A DNA stretch of 64,000 bases from Mercenaria mercenaria (Eukaryota > Mollusca > Bivalvia > Venerida > Veneridae), in assembly GCF_021730395.1 (NCBI RefSeq), contig NC_069362.1:87374001-87438000 (forward strand), written 5' to 3'. The first letter of the stretch is position 1; the number at the start of each line of letters is the position of its first letter. This document shows positions 9,650-23,300 of this stretch, one piece after another. Both the position numbers and the translations under genes were made by a program. The notes below the pieces were generated by a model. The model did not search any database. It was given only the letters and a program-made list of their open reading frames with translations, and was not told where the DNA came from.

Positions 9650-12600
9650 AAAGATTGGGCAAAGAGTAACGTGTATATGCGCTTTAAAACTGACACGACA
9701 AGAAACCAGAGAAGCATCTAATGTATCTCGCACTCTCATTGCTAACATTTTTGTGGAGGAGTCGCTTATAGGGCTCTAAGGAGGCGACTATAAATAAGAT
9801 TAGAAACAAACATTTTTAAACATTTCAGAAACTGGCTTTTCTGACATCGGTTTATTTCAAATGAAAGAAATAAACTGTAAGTTAATCTAATAAACTTCAT
9901 TTGTTATTTAGTATCATACTTTCCAATTTCATAGGAAAATGAAATTCAGTGTACGTTCAATCAGTCTGATATATTAATCAAGATGCTACTCAATTACTGT
10001 TTATATGAAGTTTGCTTGCTATATGTTAATAACAGGCTCCGGATCTGTCACCGGAATTTACTATTCCGCATTCATTAAAGTTAATTATAAATCAAGTGTC
10101 AACACTCAATTTTCTGCAGAAATGCGTTTTACTTAATAACCGTCTTTCAGTGGCAAATTTTTTGAATGCAATCAAAACTTGATTATTTATCACTGCGCTG
10201 GTCGCATTGAAACAAAGATAACTTGCTGTCAACTTCTTTGTCAAAGCTTCTAATGATTTTCCCTAATAATTCAAATACCTTTACACCAAGTAAGACTTTC
10301 CTCAGTGTTGTAAGTTCATAAAAAAGGAACTCTTGTAAGACTTTAATATATATTTGAGAATATCTACTGATCAAATATGTCAATATCAAAATGTTATTAC
10401 CTTTTATATTTTACAGCAATCCAAATGTAGTCCGACTATGACAAGTCCTAAAAACTCTATATCTTTGTATTTGAAAATGTATACGTATTAAAAAAGTAAA
10501 CTTAAATTTTTAGATTCATTGCAGCGTAACATGTAGCAGGGAAGTCACCCAGGCAAAACAAAAAACAAAATGATAAACCCATAAAAGTATACCAATTAAG
10601 TCTTTCTATATACCCTTCTGAACTCGTGTCCTCTTTTCAAAATTTAAGTGTTTGTCTGTAGAAAATATGAACATGTGTAAACTCCTGTAGAAATGTAGTT
10701 TGTATTTTAGCGCAGATTTTAAAGACGGTATGCATAATTACTTTAGGTTGCTAAAGAGTTTATTACGTTCGGTAGTTTTCTAACAACGTTTAGTGGTACC
10801 AAACTTTCTACTCTGTACTGGATGCAAAAGTAAGCTCTTCTTTGCAAGTTCAATGTTCTACATGTACTTCTCTTCGTTGACATTCTGGTTGAAATCATAG
10901 TACGGTGCAACCGTATAGATATGTTTCTTAAAACGCAGTTGTCTATACTATATAAAAGGTAAACTTACCCCAACCTATGAATAATAAATTACTCAAAATT
11001 TGTTTAGACCTTTATGAAGATTTAATAAATGTAATTTATTGAAGAACACTCAATACATACTTAGTCTGGCTACCGACTAGATAATCTTTTATAGAAAAAT
11101 AATTCTGCTATATATTCTGACTCGTGGCCGTAGTAAGAGACTAAATTTTACCAAGGCATTTGTTCGTGGTTGTTTGGTAAATTTGAATGGTAAAGGCAAA
11201 GCGTCGACAGGGGTTAGTTAGGGAGGTTGCGTCCCACCCTCCCCCATAGCAGGGTTTGTGGGGGCTCCCCCAAGAAAAATAAGATAAATGATATGAAAAA
11301 AAAAATAAAACAACAAACTTTGGTGCGCTGTTTTTATATAAAAGAGTAAAATTACCCTTTTACTCCGCGATCTACCCCGGGTACTAATACCGATTTATGG
11401 TTCATTTGTAATGTGTCTGACTTGCGATGGAGGTCTCAGGAATTACTTTTTGGGAGGTGTATGTATAAAATTCTTCTTTACGGTGTTTCTGATTTATCTC
11501 ATATTAGTAAAATTAAATGTAAAAATGTTCAACAATTTTCCCTACAATCAAAGTGCCGCCTAATGTTGCTCTAATGCTGAAAAGGACATCAGTTTTCTAT
11601 AAAAAGGTCTTCTTTCATACAATGACAAGGATGTTACTAAAAAGACTGGATACTAGTATAACTCACCACAGAACTTGTGGCTTCTTGTAAAAGCGACTGG
11701 CCAGTATGGCCTGCGTATATCTATAATGCACATGACAGGCACGTAGTTCAGCAAACTAACATACGCACAGGTATATCGTCATTTTTCGACAATGCAATAT
11801 AAAAAAAAAGAAATTCAATAAATAAAATTTGAAGGTTGAGGTGATGAGGTGTGAGATGAAATGAAGATTCAAAGACACTTTTTGTCACACATTTAATGTT
11901 GAACTGTGATACAGGTAAACAGTACATAAGTTTTGCTATTGTTTGTTTAAATTCTAAATTTGAGAATTTAAGTCTATAATTTCTATCGAAGAATTTGCCG
12001 GGAAACTTATTCCGCCGCTCTTATTGGAAAAAAAGTAGCTACATACATCTCCAGTTGATATAAGACGTTTTTTTTTTCCTGCAATCTTTTGAATTTCCTT
12101 ACATTTACAGTATTAAGGTTTCTGTCTGTTTAGATTATTCGAACGCATTTATCAAGAGCTTTGTATCTCATTCTGTTTTACAAATGCAATGACACTGCAA
12201 CTTATGTCCATATTACCAAGTAATGAGATCCAAGCAACTAAAAAACAAGTCAAATGGTTTATCGCGGCCAGAAATTTGTACAAACCGGACAGAAGTTGCG
12301 AAATTGTCATTTGTGCAGCAAAGAAGCGTTTACCATAATGTCCAGTACTGGACAGGTATAGTGACCATGCACGGACACAGCCAATTTTCTCAGAGGGGGT
12401 CCATCCCCTGCCCCCCCCCACCCTGGAAATTTTGAAATTTAGCACTTCATTTTTTGCATTCTGGAACAGTTTTATGGACTAACCTGTTAAATTTGGGAAA
12501 ATGATAAAATCAAGCTTTCTTGAAGGTTAAATTCTTAGTTTCTTTTACATAAATAATATGAATTATGTCGGGGTCGTATGTAGGAGCAGCCGCATATACT

Positions 12601-14205
12601 TTACATGCAGTCCTAATGTTGCCTTTTTCGAAAAACATCTTCTTTCCTTCTGGTCTTCTGTCCTTTTTTAAAGATTTTCCAGAGGGGGTCCGGAGCCCGG
12701 TCCCGCCCCCCTCCCCCCTCCTGGATCCGCGCATGGTGACATATCATGCTTTGTGTTTATGCAGGTAAACTTGTTTTTGGTTAAATTGTCTGAACAGTGT
12801 ACAAACTCATTACTGTTTTTTCAGGCAAGGGTGGAAAAAAGTGGTAGACAATGAAAGCAGTAACACTTTTATTAAAAAACAAAAAACAATGACACAAACA
12901 TTTCCAGCATCTTTGGACGGTTCAAAAATCCCATGTTAAATATACGATAAAGCCCGAAACGCGTGAAAATGTTCCGAATGTAGATCGAGTGAAGTAAGCG
13001 CTCTATATATAACAGTTAGATTATGCGTCTAGATTGATTAAACTGGGCGAGTCAACTTACTTATTACTTGAAGATGAAAAAAACGTGTTTTTAAATGTTG
13101 CTCTTAAACAAGGGTGGCGATTAAACTACTAAAAGTACAACAACAGTTAATTCACAACACATCGTACGGTATGTTTTATAATCAGTAGAAGCTAGTCGTA
13201 TTTACGCTTATGAAACCTGTTTCACCCACAAGTAAAGAATTGACAGGTCCATCATGAAATATTTTCCCCAGCGTGCAAATACTCGTCCTCATCGGGCCGC
13301 GATCGGGCCGCGATCAAGGAAAAAGACTTACCTTGCGGCATCACTTCGCTATTTACATTTAAAAGCAGTTTCATCGGATCATTTTTCCATAGTATTGTAG
13401 ACACTTTTGCATTTAAGCAGTGTTAAGATTATGATGCAAATGTATCTGTTAACATGTACTGTTATTTTGATACAGTAAATACTTTTGGCCGCTAAACTTG
13501 ACTCAGTATTACATCTGATAAATCTTTTGAAGATTACTAAATTACTATTGTCTTTACTGACGTGTCTGAACCATGAAAGGATCATGAAAGGATATCAAAT
13601 TATGTTAACCTGTCATCCACTTTTTGTAATAGTGGTAAAACTTTTGTTCATATAAACCACTATGGTATCATCTACATTTGAGCACGTTGAATAAAAGGGC
13701 GTACAATAGGAATTATTATATGAATGACAATGTAAAATATATACTAAGCTGTAGGACTAGGAGTACCAAAATCTGTATTAGGCAAATTTAAAATCTATAC
13801 TCAAGTACATTTATTTTTGACAGTATCCCAGAGTTTCAGACATGCATATGCAGCTGATATGTTTTATCAATCACTGAACTAGCTAATAAATTACATTAAA
13901 AATGAACGACTGAAACGTCGAGATCTGATATTTATTCAAACATGTCCTGGTAAGTAGAAGTCCAAAATAGATGCAATCTAAATAATATGCGCAATGATTT
14001 GTAACAGTATTTATTAAGGGGAGGAGGTGGAGGTATGTGGTCTTTAAGACCAAACAAATTAGCAAAGCTACGGTCCTGTATTTTTTTCTCTCGAAATTTA
14101 CAAATCTGCAAAAATACAGTTTACTAATATATGCCCAAACATTGGCACTAGCCTCATACCTCGCCTGATCTGTTTCTTTGATTCTTTCGACCTTTTACCC
14201 TTTTT
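9650..14205. other. No gene recognised; AT-rich with C/G-rich oligomer patches
   Basis: No coding exon or known element could be supported. Three patches stand out: CACCCTCCCCCATAGCAGGG near 11240, CAGAGGGGGTCC at about 12392, and the same CAGAGGGGGTCC at about 12681 followed by GGATCCGCGCATG. The last two may be parts of one decayed mobile element. Short open frames here have no domain support. Confidence 0.5.
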
Positions 14206-14925
14206 AGCTCACCTGTCACGTAGTGAGAATGTGAGCTTTTGTGATCGCCCTTCGTCCGTCGTTTTTCTACAAGTTTTTGTGAACACGATAGATACCACAT
14301 TTAGCAGTCGATTTTAATCAGACTTGCACACAACTTGTATTGGTATAATATCTCAGTACCTTTCGAAAATCCCATCATGGGTTCCACAGTTATGGCCCCT
14401 TAAAGAGCCAAAATTTGCTATTTTGGCTTTGCAGCCGTATAGAGACTTCATTTATGGTTTGATTTAATAAAAACTTGCAAAATATCTTAAACAACGATAG
14501 ATCTTGGATTCCATGATGAATCCATCAGATCCAATCATAGGTTCCTGAGTTACGGCCCCTGATTGACCCCTGAAAGAGCAATCATTTGTTTATTTTTACC
14601 CTGTGAACATGATAGAAGTGACATTTTTCATTCGATTTTAATAACAGTTACACACAACTTACGGTGCAAAAATCGGCTAGATTCCATTATCGGTTCTAGA
14701 GTAACTGCCGCTGAAAGGGGTAAAATTTTCTAGTTTGGCCCTTTCAACCATTTAGAGGTTTCATTTATGCTTTGATACAAACCTGCACATAATATTTATC
14801 TTGATGATTTCTAGGCCAAGTTTGAAACTTAAAATCTTCTGGAACCAAATGGCACAGACATTACATATATTGCATGTAGCATATTTAACAGGTGAGCGAT
14901 ATAGGGTCATCATGACCCTCTTGTT
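14206..14925 (-). mobile_element. Hairpin-ended, tandem-bodied element, family A (minus orientation)
   Basis: The 3' hairpin is at the left: AGCTCAC…GTGAGCT (14206-14236), followed by TTTTGTGATCGCCCTTCGTCC. The body has two or three degenerate units (CCTGAGTTACGGCCCCTGA, AACACGATAGAT). The 5' end is at the right: the box CAGGTGAGCGA, the hairpin GGGTCATCATGACCC (14904-14918) and CTCTTGTT. The architecture matches 500-2080, but the 5' hairpin has a different stem sequence. Confidence 0.75.
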
Positions 14926-15037
14926 ATTTTTAGGTTTTGATTGCATATGTTACTCAGCAATCAGCAGAGTAACTGAGTGTGCCACGTTACGCACCTAGGA
15001 GTGACCTTTATATTACTGACTAGTACTGTGGAATATT

Positions 15038-15855
15038 GAAAACATTAATCTGAAATGCGCGCACCAACCGAAGTGCGATACTGACATACACACAGTTGTG
15101 ACGTAGTAGATATATGCTATAGTTTGTTCCATATTTTTAAAACAAATCTATTCGCAAAATACTTTCTAAACCGAGATCAGATTCTTAAAGAACGGCTTGT
15201 TATTCATACAGCTAAGGCAAAAACCAAACCTTGAGACAAAAAAATATTGACCAGACAAAAAATCAACCGAGGCAACAGAGGCAGAAAAATCAACCGTGGC
15301 AGATGAGGCAGAAAAATTTACAAAGGCAAGTGCCTCGGTTGCCCCAATAGTCGCTACGGCCATGTGACTTCATCAGTCTTGGCTCTGAGTAGTGTTTTGA
15401 TAAGAAAAGGGACATAATCATACAAAATTTGAATAGCCTCGGGAGTTATCTTCTGCGAACAAAACACAGGGTCTGAACACAATCTAAAAAAGTAAATACA
15501 TAATATACACAAGTGCAGTCTGCGTACCTATTTGCTCATTATTTAGGTATACATTCAATATAAATGGAATAAATGATTTCCCATCATTAAACGCAACTCA
15601 TTCTTTTGGTACACCGAATCTATGTTCGTTTTTGATAGGATTACAAGATGAAGTAGACTTGTCAAACATAACCATAAGAATCAAAAGATCTTTTACTTCT
15701 TGGAAATATCAAAAGACATGTAACACATTACATTACAGAAGTAATCTCTAACACATTTATTGAGCAAAAAAAGCTAAAAAAGGATAATAAGTAGCATATT
15801 TTTTCAGTTACAGTTAAAATGGCGCTCTCATGATATAACAGTACGTCTCGAACGA

Positions 15856-15896
<41 letters not shown>

Positions 15897-16477
15897 GCGC
15901 GTACGCACGCACGCATGCACCCGAACATAAAGAAGATAAAACAACAGATATTATTTACGAGAAGATCACTGATGGAGACATATAAATTCATTCTAACACG
16001 TTTTCAATGATAATAAATATCTAGCCTATATTCTTGAAGATATCCACCAAATGTTTGCTTGCTTTGTGTAGGTTTTTTCCCAGCGCGACAACACAATTTA
16101 GGCAATTTTAAGATATTCACCAAATATATTGTGAACTAGATTCTTTCTAAGAACATGGCCCGTAGCGACTATTGAGGCAACCGAGGCACTTGCTTCCGTC
16201 GATCTTTCTGCCTAGGTTGAATTTTGATTTTTTGATTGGCCATTATTTTGGGTCTCCGGGTTTAGTTTTGCCTCAGGTGTACGAATTACCAGCCGTTCTT
16301 GAAGAATATGATCTCGGTTTAGTAAGTATTTTTCGAATAGATTTGTTATTAAAAGTATGAAACGAATTATAGCATATATCTACGACGTCACAACTGTGTG
16401 ACATATGTGAGATATGTCAGTATCGTACTTAGTAATCTTGTGGATTTTGTTCCTATAATTTGAAAATTAATGTTTTA
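15038..16477. mobile_element. Foldback element with ~300-bp inverted arms
   Basis: The left arm, about 15038-15365, is complementary to the right arm, about 16150-16477. Matching pieces include CGATACTGACATA/TATGTCAGTATCG, CACAGTTGTGACGT/ACGTCACAACTGTG, AAACCGAGATCA/TGATCTCGGTTT, TGCCTCGGTTGCC/GGCAACCGAGGCA and ATAGTCGCTACGG/CCGTAGCGACTAT. The arms are diverged (estimated well below 95% identity), so the insertion is not recent. The ~780-bp centre holds a (CA)n tract and no coding sequence I recognise. Confidence 0.75.
15858..15920. repeat. (CA)n / (CGCA)n microsatellite
   Basis: About 17 CA repeats pass into CGCGCG and GCACGCACGCATGCA. The tract lies in the centre of the foldback element. 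Confidence 0.9.
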
Positions 16478-17661
16478 ATGAAAGCTTATATCGATGGCGT
16501 AGTGCTATAAGGAAATAATTGGTAGTTAACACCTTTTTGAAATGTTTGAATACTACAGATCAGTGCGCATATACTGGTCTTGGTCCCATGTCCATATCAT
16601 CATTGTAGGCCTTACTATGGGCTGAAGTAAAAATGTTCATTTTAAAATGGTAAAAAGGTGTTAACTACTAGTTATCACCTTTTTGTTTGATAGGCATACC
16701 GAAAATTATTTCATGCTAAAAGGTAATAAGTAGCAGGTATCGCTAAACTGTTTTTAGAAAAGTGAACATGAAGTGATATATCTACTACTTTGCATAAATG
16801 TTGATTTATATGCTTGATATAAATACAAAATTAAAGTTATAAATGCTTATAAGTTAAAATATAAACTTAATTACAACGACCCAATGAAACGTTTTGGCTA
16901 GGTATTACTCATTTTACGAAAATAAACAGGATGACGAACAGGAAGAATTATGTGTGAATGAATAGTTGTAAGCATAGTTACCAGACAATATTCTTGTTTC
17001 CCCCAGTTGAAAATGATGCCATGTCACGAGAAAAGGGATTCAACAATCACCTCTTTTTAATCGTTTTCCCCACACGTTTTGTTAGGTCCTTTATCTTAAG
17101 AACTAACTCCCATAATACTTAGTCTTTTTAGAGCTACAAAGCACTTTTAAAATCGATTATCAATTTGCACATTTATTACAAAAAAATCTCTAACTTAAAT
17201 AATCTGAGGACAGTAGCGTAATATCAATGTAAATCTGTCAAACAATTTAACTGAAAGCTTTCTGTCAGTTATTATAACATGCTTTGATTAAGTAAATACC
17301 TATGTTTGATTAGACTGTTGTGACTTTGAAAAAATTAATATGGAGTTAAAAATTCTTATCTGAAGTTACAACGCTGCTGAAATCTGAGCTGACAAAATTG
17401 CAAGTTTGAAAAGTTTTATGAAACGTAAGAATAATGAATTTGAAAAAGAAACCCGCGATTCAAGTTTTATAGCTATTTTAAATTTTGTAACATGATACAG
17501 TGCATAATAAATTTTATAATGTTAACATTTGTCAACTGAATAAGATGATACTGCCGCCATTGAATTAAAGTATAACGCTTCAAAATAAATGCACAATAAC
17601 AACTATATATCTTAAATGGCCTATTCATTTTATGTAAGTTAAAGTTTAAAATAAATCACTA

Positions 17662-19324
17662 GAGAGTTTGAGATTTCAACCTTCGCCTTCCCCTTCAACG
17701 TCTCTTGCGAAGTTAACGTATGAAGTTGAAGTTCGATTAAAATTCCTTGAGATTTCAAACATTAGAATGAACCTTACTTCTTTTAATCCGCCCATTCAAT
17801 TTATCCGTAATTATGATCGTATTTTTCGTGCATTTTGATATTAATTGTCCGAAAGGGCAGGAATTTTACAAGAGGTTTTAAAAATGAAAAGAATGAAAAT
17901 TGAATGAAAAAAAACAAAAACATTTCAATTAATATAATCATCGCAGCGATATTAGAGCGATTACCTAAAACAACAACAACAACAACAAAAAAAAAACAAC
18001 AACAACAACAACAAAAAAAACACGATAAAACAATGTGAACAATGTAAAAACTCGTTAGTGTTGCTCCAAACATTTAAGTTTTATATAAAATTATGTCAGT
18101 ATAGTCAGTATACAATGCACGATTGTAAATCATACACGAGAGGAAATAAAAATGATTATTACATACCTAAAATTATTTTCCATTGGGTTTCAATGGACCG
18201 CAATCGTGCAATATTTTTCCATATCATGACGTTGAACGCTTTCATATCGGACTAGTCCCAATCCGTGACTCTAGTTACCTCCCCTGACGGTCCGTCCATT
18301 GCGAATCTCGTTTCTTTAGATTTTTGTTGCTATTGTGTATTTGTTTAATTTATAATTTATGCAACATTTTGTTTACTTTTACACTTTGATAGGGTAGGGG
18401 TAGGGTAGGGTCACACCGAGTGTCAAGACTGACTTTCTTTGTAAAATGTAAGAATCAAAGGGGGAATTAACCCACAATGTCTCTCTGCCAGACTCTGGTT
18501 CCATGCATTTAAAAAATAGAGTTATCCCATACGGCTAACAGGAAAAGTCTCTCATCATGATATCATAAATCTGAAATTGTCTGATACTTCAAAAGAATTT
18601 CCCGTCTTACTAGTACCATTTTATGTTTATAATTAAAACGCAACTGTCGTATTAAGTGTCCGACAGAAACAGATTGATTTTATTTGGATGTGAAAATAAA
18701 ATGTTCCACCAAATGATAATCGCGCGTAATTATTTATTTTTCAAGTAAAATGACTGTCATGCCATGTGCCTCCATCCAGATTTCAGTCTTTGATGCCGAG
18801 TATGTGGATAGAGTAGATGTAAAAAGAATGAAGTTTCGACTTTCGTGATATCACATCTTCGGACGTTCAGAACTTCACTTCATACGACAAAAAGGCTCAT
18901 CTGGTGTAATCGATACCGCCTGGGGACACAAATATGCCGTAGAAGTTAAAGTTTGAACAAAATCTCAAAGTTTCTCAAAATCAGTGGATAACTTTATACT
19001 TCCAGGTTCAATTCAATGTGTTTAGTTAAAATCATTAGCCATACAAAACTTCATTATTCTTATACCTATTGATAGTGTTTCGCATCAAATTTAGTCTAAT
19101 TATAAATATGGATAATCAAATAACTTAATAAGCAGAAATCCTGAAACTAAGCTTTTTATTTCGCATAGTAATAAAGCGAAGTCTTAGGCTTACGTGATAT
19201 TACATGGAAAACTTTAGTAGCAACGTGTGATTTAAATAAAGTACACGCATATCGGTGACGTTTTACCCAAAATATATATGAGAGACGTTGAAGGGGAAGG
19301 GGAAGTTTGAAATCTCAAACTCTC
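17662..19324. mobile_element. 1.66-kb non-autonomous DNA transposon with ~43-bp TIRs and TA flanks
   Basis: The left end GAGAGTTTGAGATTTCAA…CCCTTCAACGTCTC (17662-17704) is an almost perfect inverted match to 19282-19324. TA lies directly outside both ends, as expected of Tc1/mariner-type insertion. Between the ends there is AT-rich sequence, a (CAA)n run at 17970-18017 and a TAGGG-rich patch near 18390. No transposase motif is visible, so the copy must depend on a related autonomous element. Confidence 0.75.
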
Positions 19325-20302
19325 TATTGTGTATAATACAACTGCAGTTGGTTTATTTAGCTGAACTACGGAGAAAAGGTACGTGAATGTTCATTCTAAA
19401 ATAACTGGATATACATATTTAAAGGGGGCGTACCTGGATGATTTTGAACTATGCGCCAGATTTGAGCAGCATAGCTTTTGAACCAAGCAGCGTTGCTTCG
19501 AGTGTAGGGTAGGTGAGGGAGGGAGGGAGTAAAACCATTCCCGACGGTTTGGTATTGTGGGTCCTCTCATTGAAAACCTTGAAAAAATAGTTAATATATT
19601 CTCTTGATATATTTCAGCGTTAATATATTTTGTTTGTCATGTGTGTACTACATATGAGAAAGATCAAGGTTTATCAAACCCCTAATGCTTGCCGGCTGTC
19701 CAAACGCACAAACTACAGTCAAACACGATAACTCGAGTTAACAAGAGTTTATGAAAACTTCTTAGCATACTTACATGTCAGTATTTGCTATTTTATTTGT
19801 GTGTTTGCGAAAGTTACTATTTCAGTTTTAAAGGTTAAACTATAAAAGCATTAAAAAATTGATAATAATAAGTGTTTATAAAATACACCTGGGATGACGA
19901 TAAGCAACCCTATAAACAACTTATAAAGAAATAGTATGTAAATTAACAAGGACGTAAATAACTGCATAAATATGTTGATCACCTTTTTATCATTCAATGT
20001 AATGTACAAATAAAACAGAACGGCTCGGGCATTTCACACCTTCAAGCATGTCTGTTTTTTTTTGCCAGTTTTATCATTAACCAATTTTGTATAAAAGGCC
20101 CTCTCATGAAATTTTGTCGTGAGATAAAATCGATATGACTATTATCGCAGACTGATTTACCAAGGCAGCTACCTTGCGCGTTTAACAAATGTGACTAAGG
20201 TTGCCGGATTTGCCAATCGTTGAGCTAATTGCAAATTGGTTATTTGCGCTGAGCAATTTACAAAACTCGCAGATTAATACAACGAGTGTTTGGATGGGGG
20301 GT

Positions 20303-23300
20303 CCATTATTTTCATAAGGCCTTCTGCCTTCATATCCAAGCATCTTTAAAGGAGACAACATAAACCTAAATAAATCTGCGTCTTTATCATTTACAATCCA
20401 TACATAATACAATTTAGATATAAAAGTTCACAAAAAAAAAAAAAAAAAAAAAAAAAATTATCTTATGTTTTGTAACACGCAGTTCATTTACACACTGATC
20501 ATACTAAACAAGGCAATAAAATGCATTAGACACTCTTCATATTTTACAATCAGATCACTTAGACCCTAATACAAAGTCACTGTAATTGTTCCGACTATAG
20601 TAACATCTCTCAGATAAAACCGTTTGAAATTTTTAACAGAACTCCAATCTGCCATTTTTAGAATGTCTGACATTTTACATCAAGTTTTTACTGCTGCTGA
20701 AGAGGATGTCCCTCTGTAGGAGTGAGCTTTAAAAGTCTTTGTATCTCTTCCAGCAAGAACCAACACTGACTTAAGCCATCTTGCTAACGTACTTGTAGTG
20801 ACAGCTTTGAAGTTAACATAGGATATAAAAAGTTCCATGTCTTTTCTACGACTTCTTGTCATTCTGATATATTGTTTCAAAGTCCTAACTGGACATAATT
20901 CTATTTTTTCATAAAGTTTCAAATGAAGGAAAAAATCACTTCCTGGTTATGAACACTTCAACTTATCACCACAGTTAAATACAACGCCATGATTGTTAAA
21001 AGAACATTTATCAACCCTGACAGCTTTCAAAGTCTGTGCACGAGCTGCCGTAGACAACGCTAAAAGTGACACTAACTTAAAAGTCAAGTTTTTTAGAGAC
21101 AAAGAATCAAGTGGCATCCAACCAGCAAGTAAATTAAGCACAGTGGAAACATTCCATATAGATGTATATCGTGGTTTTGAAGGAATATTTTTTTTAAGTC
21201 CTCTCATGAAACGTCTTATTATATTAAAAACTCTGTTGTTGTAGTTATCATCTAAAAGTTTTAACGTCTCCAAAATAACTGCTTTATGGGTATTAATGAC
21301 ACTATAGGATTTACTAGTGTTCTTTAAAAACAGTAAATAAGAAACAATCATTTCTTTAGATGGTTGAACGGGATCACAGTTCCGAATACAACACCAAAAT
21401 GTCCATTTCTTCCAACCTCCTGTGTACTGTTTTCTGGTACCGATACGCCAGCTGTTAATGACTGTTTCTGCAGCATCTGCTGGAACTCCTCGATCCTTAA
21501 GGGATTTCCTGACACAATTGCCCCAAATAGCTGTAAATTCTTGCCCATTGGATGGTGTGCCCCGTTGTGTGGTAATGTCAAGATGTCTCGGTGTCTCGGC
21601 AGCCTGATGGGTACAGAAATCAAACAATGTAATAACAATGAAAACCATGTTTGATTAGTCCAATATGGACAAATAATGAGAACTTTGTCAACATGGTCTT
21701 CTCTTATTTTGTTTAAAACTTTGCCAAGTAACCTAAATGGTGGAAACACATATGGTTTAAAGACTGACCAATCAAGACTAAATGCATTTAAGCATAAAGC
21801 ATTTGGATCTGGTGTCCAAGAAACATACTTTTCTACCTGAGCGTTCAGTCTTGATGCGAAAAATATCTATATTAGGCATGAACAATTGTGAGGTAAGTCT
21901 CGCATATATTTGCCTTTTAACAACCATTTGTGTATCTGAAAGTTTCTTGACATTAATATGCTTCAACGTTCACGCCCTGCAAATGATAAGCAGTAACAAC
22001 AAATTTCTTGATATACACCATTGCCAGATCTCTTTGCTAACTATCCATAGCTTTATTTGCATGCACCTAAATTATTTATGTATGCAATTGCAGTTGTGAC
22101 TGCACTCCAATATGAACATGGTTCTCATCCACAGCCCAGGATTTCAATGCAAAAAATATTGCAAGCAGCTCGAGATAGTTAATGTGATTCTGTGCCACAT
22201 AGGTGGTCCACCTTCCACCTGTTTTACCCTCTTTTTTTAAGTATGATGAACCAAAACCTATGTTAGATGCATCAGACAGAATCCAGAGTGAAACAGGCTT
22301 TTGCCTAATTTCCTTCCCATTCTTAGCATGAATATTCTGTTTCCAACACAGAATTTCCTGCTTTTCATTTTCACCAAGCTCTACCAGAGAGTCAAAATCA
22401 GGTGAAATCTTTTAAGGCTCTGACCTTGAACCTCTCTAATATTCTATTATGTAATGGAGCCTCTAACACAGCATGGAAAGCATTGATCAACAAACCAATG
22501 AATGCAGATAAGTCCCTGATCTTAATCTTTGTCTTACTAAGCAAACAACCTGCAGTTTTTAGAATTTTCAAACTCTTAACTTCAGGAAGGAAAACCATGA
22601 AAGTACAGAATCAAGTATATATCCAAAGTACGTAATTCGTTGAGTGGGTACTAAAACTGATATTTGTTTATTTATCACAAAACCTAAAGTATCTAACTGA
22701 TCATACATTGTCAAAGGATTTTTGGTGCAAACTTGTCTATCAGCGTCCATTTCAATGGAATCGTCAATGTAAAAAGAACATCTAATGCCAATTTGACGGA
22801 AAAAAGAGTTTATCGGCTTTAGAGTTTTGGTAAAGCAATAAGGCGCCGAGGAAAGTCCGAATGGTAAAACAATGTGTGCATATAGCTAGTTTTGCCAAAA
22901 AAGAATTTAAGAAATTTTACACAGTCCTTGTGTATAGGTATAGACCAGTAAGCAAATTTTAATCTAGTGAAGTAAACCAATCATTCTAAAACAAACGGGA
23001 AAGTTTCCTGCCTAGATTTTTCATAAAGTACAAATTCATTTAATTGTCTAAGATTGTTAACTGATCTATATTTCCCATTTGGTTTAGGGACCAAGAAAAT
23101 ATTTGAAATAAATTCGCCTGCTTCATGTTCAGCCGGAATAATTGCTCCTTCCTGAAACATATTTTGAACTTCATGATCAATCAGTTTTTTTTTCATTCTG
23201 TGAAAAAACAATTGGATTTGGTAACTTATCCTGAATAGGATTTTCATCAAAAGGAATAATGTATCCCTACACTGTTTGTAAAATCCACTGATCAGATGTC

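Noticed and set aside
12152-12768. Overlapping frames on both strands with Gly/Arg/Pro runs
   Set aside because: They cross C-rich oligomer patches of a likely mobile-element remnant; open on both strands at once.
17801-18073. 90-residue minus-strand frame with Cys/Phe/Val runs
   Set aside because: It is produced by a (CAA)n tract and lies inside a TIR element.
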